Below are positions 6,758 to 11,633 of a stretch of 11,633 nucleotides of DNA, in pieces. Every line of letters starts with the position of its first letter. The first letter of the stretch is position 1. This DNA comes from Actinomycetes bacterium (GTDB lineage: Bacteria; Actinomycetota; Acidimicrobiia; Acidimicrobiales; Acidimicrobiaceae). The position numbers and the translations under genes are program-made. The stretch covers positions 1-11,633 of the forward strand of contig JAKAOC010000021.1 in assembly GCA_021823385.1 (NCBI GenBank), given 5' to 3'. The notes under the pieces were generated by a model. That model was not told where the DNA came from, made no database searches, and was given only the letters and a program-made list of their open reading frames with translations.

Positions 6758-9700
6758 TCAAACTTGGTTCACCTGCAACTGCGTGTCGCTCGCCGGATCC
6801 AGCTCACCCGAGCCCTCGATCAGGTTCGAGACATTGGGGACCCAGATGTTTATCGGCTGGCTCGGATTGGCCGGCGTGGGCGCGTTGCCGAACACCCCCA
6901 CGGTTGCCTGAGCGTTGACCACGGCGCTGATCCCTCCGGAGTTCACCGAGATACTGGCGTTTATGGAGTTGACCACGATCACATCGCCTGATGCACTGGA
7001 CGAGAACGTCGTACTCGGGCCGCTCCCGCCGATCATCACCGTGGCAACGTTGGGCGCACCTACCATGTAGGCGCTGGCGGAGAAGCAGATGTACTGCTGG
7101 CAGAACGCCGCCTGACCCAGCTTCATCTCGTCGACCAGCTGCGTGACGAGCTGGCTGCCGTAGAACCCGCCCACAGCGATCGGCCAGTAGCCCATTTCGA
7201 GCACTCCGGGCCGATACCCGCCGATGAGGACGTCGCAGCTGGACTGCGATCCTGGGGCGATGTTGCAGCTGGCCTGCGAGCCGATCACGTTCACGATGCC
7301 GTCGATCGCAACCGTCCCGGGCTGGCCGTTGAGCAGGTACCCGTCGTTGGATGCGTAGCCGTTCTGCAGATTTACCTGGGCGGGTACGTAGGAGCAGGTC
7401 TGGTTGGGCTGACTGGGCGGGCACAGCGAACCATTGGATAAGTCCAGCGTCGTGAAGCCGCTTCCACCGTGCACCGTGTTGTTGCCCGGCCCTGTCTCGA
7501 AGGTCGTATTACCTCCGGTGCCGACCAGGGTGTCCCCACCGCCAAGGCCAACCACCAACGAAGTCCCCAGGCCGGCAGTGATCGTCACCGTGCCCTGGGT
7601 TCCCACCAGCACGTCGTTGTTGTTCGAACCGATGACGCCCGAGATCTTGTTGGAAGTGCTCTGGTTCAGCGTAACGCCGCCACCCCAACCCCCGGAAACG
7701 CTGTTGGGCCCGACCGTAGGTAGTCCCGAGCTGGAAAAGCCCGACGGGCTCAAGTACTGGCCGGGGAGTTGAAGCGCGTAGGTGAGTGAGATGTTCACGT
7801 ACACGGAATTGGGCGCGCCCGCCATGTCGAGGATCTCCGAAGCGGAGGTCGAAGGGTTGATCGTAACGTAGGAACCCGCCGGTGAGGCGGGCACGAAGTA
7901 GTCGGTGCCCGGAGTCCCGGTGAGGGTGCTGCTGCCCTGCCCCGACACCTGATAGCTCACTCCGAAGGGCTTGCCGCTCTGCACGGTGACGGAGATTCCT
8001 GCGGTGCCGTCCTCGACCACGTTGTTGCCGCCGGTAAGGACGACGATGGTCGGCGTGGATCCCGACGCTCCATGGATGACGTTGTAGACGTTAGAGGCCG
8101 TCGTCGGCATGATGACGGTCCCAATCAGGCCTGGAGTCAGCTGATAGTAGGCCGAGCCGACCAGCTGGGGAGCGGAATCAGAGAGGTCGATGCTCAGGGC
8201 CGCCACACCGGTGTTGGTCAAATTGAGGTTGTCGTTCCCGGTGCCGAGCAGCACCAGGCCCCCGGTGCCCGCAACGTAGGTGTTGGAACCTCCCATCGAG
8301 GTGATGACCGAGGAGAGATTGTCGCCGGTGATGGTGTCGCCGCCCGATGCGGAATCGACGATGTTCTGGATCGAGTAGATATTGTCCGACGCGGTCGTCG
8401 AGCCGCCCAGCAGCACGGAGAGCGAACTTCCCGCCAGGTTGACGTTGGCGTAGTAGCCCGTTCCGAGCTGACTCAGGTCCAGTGTGTCGGAGCCGCCTCC
8501 GCCAAAGAAACTGAAGCCACCCGAGACCGGGTCCACAAGGAAGACATCCGCGTAAGGCGAGCCGACAAAGTTCTGGATTCCGCTGAAGTGGTCGGCCGAA
8601 GGTGCAGTGGCGCAGCTGGTCGGCCCGAGCGCACATACCTCACTGCTGACCATATCCATCAGCACGCCCTGGCCACTGGCGACGCCGTAGCTCACGTAGC
8701 TGAGCGTGTTACCCGACGCGACGCCCTCGAAGGTGAGTCCGAACGCATTCGTCTGGCCCTTGAAGGTGGTATGCCCTTGCGCCGACCCCTTGAAAACGAG
8801 GATCCCGCTGAAGTCGTAGGTTCCGCCCTGCCCATCGGCAACCTGGCCCTTTGCCGCATCGAGGATTGTTCCGGTCGGGAAAGCGGAAAGGTCGATGGTG
8901 TTCATGCTGGCGTAGTTGACAGTTCCGGCAATGGTGACAGTACCCGATGCCAGGTTCGCCCCGAGCGCAAAGTAGCCACCCCCCGCCGATGGGCCGACGA
9001 TCTTGGCCACCGGGAAAGGATTTCCCGATGCCGAAAGGGTGTAGGTGAACGCTTCTGTTACCCCCGAGGATGGCGCGGCGGCTTCGACGATTAGGGCGCT
9101 CAAGGAACTCGAGCCGACGTCGAAGTAGGTGCCCGCCGGCAGGCGGGTGGCATCGAGCTGATTGGACGGACCCGCGAGGTTGAATGCGAGATTGGACAGG
9201 CCGGTGGTAGAGGAAGGCAAGATCACGTCGACACCACCAGTGGTTGGCACTACGTTGTCGAAGGTGGTGAATCCCTGGCCCGAAGCCCACGCCGTGGTAC
9301 TGCCGGCCCGAAGTATGCAGAATTGAGATCCGAGCGGACTCGAGCAGTCGGCGGGGTTGAAGTCGAGAACTGCTTGGCCCGCCTCGAGCGTGGCACCGAT
9401 GTCGAAGGTGCTTGGAGCATTGGCGTCGCCGGAGAACTGATACCCCAAAGCCGACGTGTCGTCCAAGGTCACCACGTAACCACCGGTATTTGCGGGTCCG
9501 ATGACGGCCTGGAAACCGGTCATGCCCAGGGTCACCAGTGACCCGCCGACAAAGGTTTCGGCCCCGCTCGGGACGACACTGAATGTCGTTCCAGCGGTGC
9601 CGAGCTGGGATGCGAGCGCCGGAGAGGACGCGTTGAAGCTGTCGTTGGACCCGCCCGCCACTACGGACAGGGCCGGGACCGAGCTCGGAGTGAGGCTGAG

Positions 9701-11633
9701 CGCGCTATTCGAGAAGCTCAGTGACGCGCTTCCGCTGGTGCCGGTGTAGAGGTTGTAGATGCCGTTGACCGCCTCCCCGGTGAAGGTGGTCCCATAGACG
9801 GAGGAGTTGTAACTCACGCTGGCGGAGCCATTCTGGGTGCCGGTTATCTGGAACTGCTCGCCCGCTTGGCCTTGGGTGGCATCCAGGGTGTTGCCGGCAC
9901 CGATCGCATCGAGGGTAACGGGGACGGGGTTGCCCAGCACAAAGTCCGTGTAGCCGGACGAGGCACCGACAATAGTCCCGACCCCAGCCGCAAGGGAAGG
10001 CGGAGGGCCGGGAAGTATGTAGCTCTCGAAGTACATGGTGGGGCCGCCAAAGCTGAGCGAACAAGTGGCGGTGGCCGAGCAGGCAAAGAGATCCACCGTT
10101 GCTGCGGCCGACGAGCTGGTCGGCAGGCCGGCGATGCTTAGCGTGTCCCCGCCGGGCGAATTGGTGCCGACGGTCGAGCCGACGATGGAGTCCCCTGGGG
10201 CGATCGACTTGACCGTGAAGGTGTTCGAGTAAGTCGCCGAACCGTCGACGGCGGTCACTCCGTTGAAGGTCACCGTTGCACCTACGCCCCCACCGATGGT
10301 CACGGTCGAACTCGTCGAGGTGAAAGTGGCCGCGACGCCAATCCCCAGACCGGAGAAGTCCAGCACCTGGGCATTCGAAGCACACCCGACACCGCAACTG
10401 ACGGTGATCAGCCCTGGAGTGGTGGTCGAGAAGCCGTAATGGGCGCCCGGGGAGCTGACGAATCCGGTGAAGCCGGAGAATGTCGAAGTCGGCGTTCCGG
10501 TGCCTGTGTCGAAACTGCCCAAGTAGCTGCCCGTCACCGACACCGTGGTTCCGGCGGGAGCCTGGCTCAGGTCGAGGGTGTTGCTGGCCGAACTCGTAAC
10601 CGAAAGGTTGAGCGAGACGCCGCCATTGGCAAAGAAGTAATTGGCAAGCGTCGAGGAGCCATTGATTGATGCGAAGTCCGAGTAAATGGTGCAGTAGCTG
10701 CCAACCGGACATGAGCTGGCGTAGCCCGGCGTCGATGGGGCAAGGTATGCGTAGCGGTCGATGGTGTCGATGACCATCGTGTCCCCGCTGACATTTGCCC
10801 CGGTGAAGTCGAGGGAGTTGGTCGAAGCAGTGCCGGCACCTATCAGCGAGACAGACACCAGACCGGAGTCGAGCACCGTCATGTATCCCGAGCTGGGGCC
10901 ATAGATGAATTCAACGCCGGCCGGGGAGGCCTGGCCCATGGCCTGGAAGTACATGGTCACGCCGCTCTTGGTCAGCGTGCACCCGCCGAGGCTGGAGCAG
11001 GAGGTCAAATCGACCGTTGCGACCTTCGAGCTGCTGGTGGAGAGACTGAGCAGAGAAAGTGTGTCGCCAACGACCGATCCCTCGATGGTGTCGTTAGCGG
11101 CGATCGAGTTGACGTCGTAAGTGTTCGCCACCCCGGAGGGCGCGATGAAGACCGTCGGGCCCGAAAAGCTGACGCTTGATCCCCCGCTGATCGCGGCCGA
11201 GGAAATCGAGGATGTGAAGTTGGCGGTGACCGCGGTGGCCAGGGCGGCAAAATTCAGCGTCTGCGCGGTCGCAGTGGAAGTACAGGTACTTGCAGGACAA
11301 GTGATGGTCAATGCCCCCGGCAGCGGCGTCGCGAACGTGTAGACAACGCCTGGCGTACTGACAAACCCGGTAAAGCCGGTGAAAAGAGAAGACCCTGACC
11401 CTGTCAGCGTGCCACTCAAGGTCCCCGTGTACGCGACTGCGAGCGGGTTGGAGGAGGTCACCGGAGCTTGTGTCAGGTCCAACGTGTTGGTCCTGCTCGC
11501 CGAGGCATTGAGGGACAGGCTCGATGTCGCGTTTGAGAAGAAGTAGCTCGGCAGGTTGTTGGAGCCGTCGATGGTGCCAAAGCCGGTGAAGGCGACGCAG
11601 GTCCCGCTGCAGGTGGCGGAGTAGGTGGTGGAG
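6758..11633 (-). CDS. Giant RTX-like secreted beta protein, 5' end outside window
   Basis: The frame is open from the right edge to the stop at 6758-6760, giving 1624 visible residues; a start at the TTG codon 11482 is not real because the repeat continues upstream of it (numbering here counts that codon as 1). The protein is rich in Gly, Ser, Thr, Val and Asn, with only 10 Lys and 4 Arg in residues 1-1574. Two diverged copies of a roughly 302-residue unit fill the N-terminal side. RTX-like stretches follow: FSGIQNFVGSPYADVF (966-981), GGGGSDTLDLSQLG (994-1007), GGDTITGD (1047-1054) and GLGGGDTLVGTGGN (1312-1325). Near 1370-1422 a pattern like 'VNL..G.A..DG...GIVNVIGS...DVLIGG' is typical of RTX modules. 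Such repeats usually bind Ca2+ and build exported adhesins or S-layer-like proteins. All visible cysteines come in close pairs, suggesting disulfide loops outside the cell. The N-terminus, hence any export signal, is not visible; no cell-wall sorting motif is seen at the C-terminus. Confidence 0.85.
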   Translation of the reverse strand, partial: STTYSATCSGTCVAFTGFGTIDGSNNLPSYFFSNATSSLSLNASASRTNTLDLTQAPVTSSNPLAVAYTGTLSGTLTGSGSSLFTGFTGFVSTPGVVYTFATPLPGALTITCPASTCTSTATAQTLNFAALATAVTANFTSSISSAAISGGSSVSFSGPTVFIAPSGVANTYDVNSIAANDTIEGSVVGDTLSLLSLSTSSSKVATVDLTSCSSLGGCTLTKSGVTMYFQAMGQASPAGVEFIYGPSSGYMTVLDSGLVSVSLIGAGTASTNSLDFTGANVSGDTMVIDTIDRYAYLAPSTPGYASSCPVGSYCTIYSDFASINGSSTLANYFFANGGVSLNLSVTSSASNTLDLSQAPAGTTVSVTGSYLGSFDTGTGTPTSTFSGFTGFVSSPGAHYGFSTTTPGLITVSCGVGCASNAQVLDFSGLGIGVAATFTSTSSTVTIGGGVGATVTFNGVTAVDGSATYSNTFTVKSIAPGDSIVGSTVGTNSPGGDTLSIAGLPTSSSAAATVDLFACSATATCSLSFGGPTMYFESYILPGPPPSLAAGVGTIVGASSGYTDFVLGNPVPVTLDAIGAGNTLDATQGQAGEQFQITGTQNGSASVSYNSSVYGTTFTGEAVNGIYNLYTGTSGSASLSFSNSALSLTPSSVPALSVVAGGSNDSFNASSPALASQLGTAGTTFSVVPSGAETFVGGSLVTLGMTGFQAVIGPANTGGYVVTLDDTSALGYQFSGDANAPSTFDIGATLEAGQAVLDFNPADCSSPLGSQFCILRAGSTTAWASGQGFTTFDNVVPTTGGVDVILPSSTTGLSNLAFNLAGPSNQLDATRLPAGTYFDVGSSSLSALIVEAAAPSSGVTEAFTYTLSASGNPFPVAKIVGPSAGGGYFALGANLASGTVTIAGTVNYASMNTIDLSAFPTGTILDAAKGQVADGQGGTYDFSGILVFKGSAQGHTTFKGQTNAFGLTFEGVASGNTLSYVSYGVASGQGVLMDMVSSEVCALGPTSCATAPSADHFSGIQNFVGSPYADVFLVDPVSGGFSFFGGGGSDTLDLSQLGTGYYANVNLAGSSLSVLLGGSTTASDNIYSIQNIVDSASGGDTITGDNLSSVITSMGGSNTYVAGTGGLVLLGTGNDNLNLTNTGVAALSIDLSDSAPQLVGSAYYQLTPGLIGTVIMPTTASNVYNVIHGASGSTPTIVVLTGGNNVVEDGTAGISVTVQSGKPFGVSYQVSGQGSSTLTGTPGTDYFVPASPAGSYVTINPSTSASEILDMAGAPNSVYVNISLTYALQLPGQYLSPSGFSSSGLPTVGPNSVSGGWGGGVTLNQSTSNKISGVIGSNNNDVLVGTQGTVTITAGLGTSLVVGLGGGDTLVGTGGNTTFETGPGNNTVHGGSGFTTLDLSNGSLCPPSQPNQTCSYVPAQVNLQNGYASNDGYLLNGQPGTVAIDGIVNVIGSQASCNIAPGSQSSCDVLIGGYRPGVLEMGYWPIAVGGFYGSQLVTQLVDEMKLGQAAFCQQYICFSASAYMVGAPNVATVMIGGSGPSTTFSSSASGDVIVVNSINASISVNSGGISAVVNAQATVGVFGNAPTPANPSQPINIWVPNVSNLIEGSGELDPASDTQLQVNQV
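7208..7651 (-). other. RTX-like beta-roll modules, second block (residues 1278-1425)
   Basis: The segment reads NNNDVLVGTQG, GLGGGDTLVGTGGN, GPGNNTVHGGSGFTTLDLS, then a 'VNLQNGYASNDGY ... GIVNVIGS ... DVLIGG' module. This is the clearest RTX-like stretch. Its last module is unusual: two Cys-containing insertions (C1354/C1363 and C1406/C1416) interrupt it, the second falling between NVIGS and DVLIGG. Confidence 0.7.
8183..8593 (-). other. RTX-like beta-roll modules, first block (residues 964-1100)
   Basis: The block contains FSGIQNFVGSPYADVF, GGGGSDTLDLSQLG, IYSIQNIVDSASGGDTITGD and GTGNDNLNLTN. The 'GIQN..GS..aDvF' and 'GGDTITGD' patterns match hemolysin-type calcium-binding modules, in which Gly and Asp alternate along a parallel beta roll. 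The repeats are few and degenerate, so calcium binding is likely but not certain. Confidence 0.65.
9848..10726 (-). repeat. Repeat unit B of the giant protein (residues 253-545)
   Basis: This unit matches the preceding one in order and spacing: a Cys pair (C258/C264), SINGSSTLANYFF (272-284), NTLDLSQAPAG (301-311), FSGFTGFVSSPG (335-346), a second Cys pair (C363/C367), a D-S-I-x-G-S segment (431-436), TSSSAAATVDL (455-465), GPTMYFES (480-487) and GASSGY (506-511). Relative to unit A the offset is 302 residues at the start and grows to 311 by small insertions. It ends at NTLDATQGQAG, where a further, more diverged copy seems to begin. Confidence 0.75.
10727..11633 (-). repeat. Repeat unit A of the giant protein, cut by window edge
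   Basis: The first visible unit holds the equivalents of unit B: CSGTC, TIDGSNNLPSYFF, NTLDLTQAP, FTGFTGFVSTPG (34-45), C62/C67, T-I-E-G-S (132-136), STSSSKVATVDL (148-159), GVTMYFQ (174-180) and GPSSGY (195-200). DNA around 11341-11400 and 10441-10500 is alignable, with many differences at third codon positions. The unit begins at or before the right edge, so more copies may lie outside the window. Confidence 0.75.

Noticed and set aside
8072..9094. 340-codon plus-strand open frame
   Set aside because: It is antisense to the giant protein gene. The translation has no recognisable motif, whereas the minus-strand frame has clear RTX-like motifs and repeats.
9705..10712. 335-codon minus-strand open frame overlapping the giant gene
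   Set aside because: It is a shifted frame of the giant gene, Arg/His/Leu-rich and without repeat conservation.
9848..11633. CRISPR array or other short DNA repeat in the repetitive giant gene
   Set aside because: The repetition is long, diverged and in frame with protein-level conservation; there are no identical short repeats with unique spacers.

Overview
This GC-rich window reads like a chromosomal segment of a high-GC Gram-positive bacterium, probably an actinobacterium (perhaps the Acidimicrobiia; family-level placement is a guess). The grounds are GC-rich third codon positions, GTG and TTG starts, purine-rich Shine-Dalgarno sites, and a type II membrane protein with actinobacterial-looking Ig-like domains. 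There are no RNA genes, insertion sequences or CRISPR arrays.

Layout. A 5'-truncated plus-strand gene (1-389) encodes the C-terminal part of a helical-repeat protein. It converges on the rest of the window across a perfect 13-bp GC hairpin (411-440). Everything else lies on the minus strand. In transcription order (right to left) these are: (1) the C-terminal 1624 residues of a giant, 5'-truncated, secreted-looking RTX-like beta protein (6758-11633); (2) 49 nt later, a 428-aa single-pass membrane protein with Ig-like N-terminal domains (5422-6708); (3) 55 nt later, glmS (3522-5366); (4) 168 nt later, a radical SAM/SPASM protein (2289-3353); (5) a 54-codon small ORF with an excellent ribosome site (1982-2146); (6) an NCS1-family nucleobase/allantoin-type permease (490-1812).

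How the genes may work together. The giant protein and the membrane protein form a tight pair. Both carry a short-spaced cysteine pair in the part expected outside the cell, so an exported fibre or adhesin with a membrane partner is the simplest reading, though unproven. GlmS makes glucosamine-6-phosphate for cell-wall and glycan precursors. The radical SAM gene with its small downstream ORF could be a maturase/peptide pair, or simply an AhbD/NirJ-like enzyme beside an unrelated small gene. The permease looks separately controlled: an inverted repeat straddles its likely -10 box, an 11-bp tandem direct repeat lies upstream, and a long imperfect hairpin sits in its leader.

The most unusual content is the giant protein. 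It has a diverged repeat of about 302 residues that runs off the window edge, RTX-like modules further on, nine copies of an N-T-L-D-L-S-type motif, almost no Lys or Arg, and every visible cysteine in a closely spaced pair.
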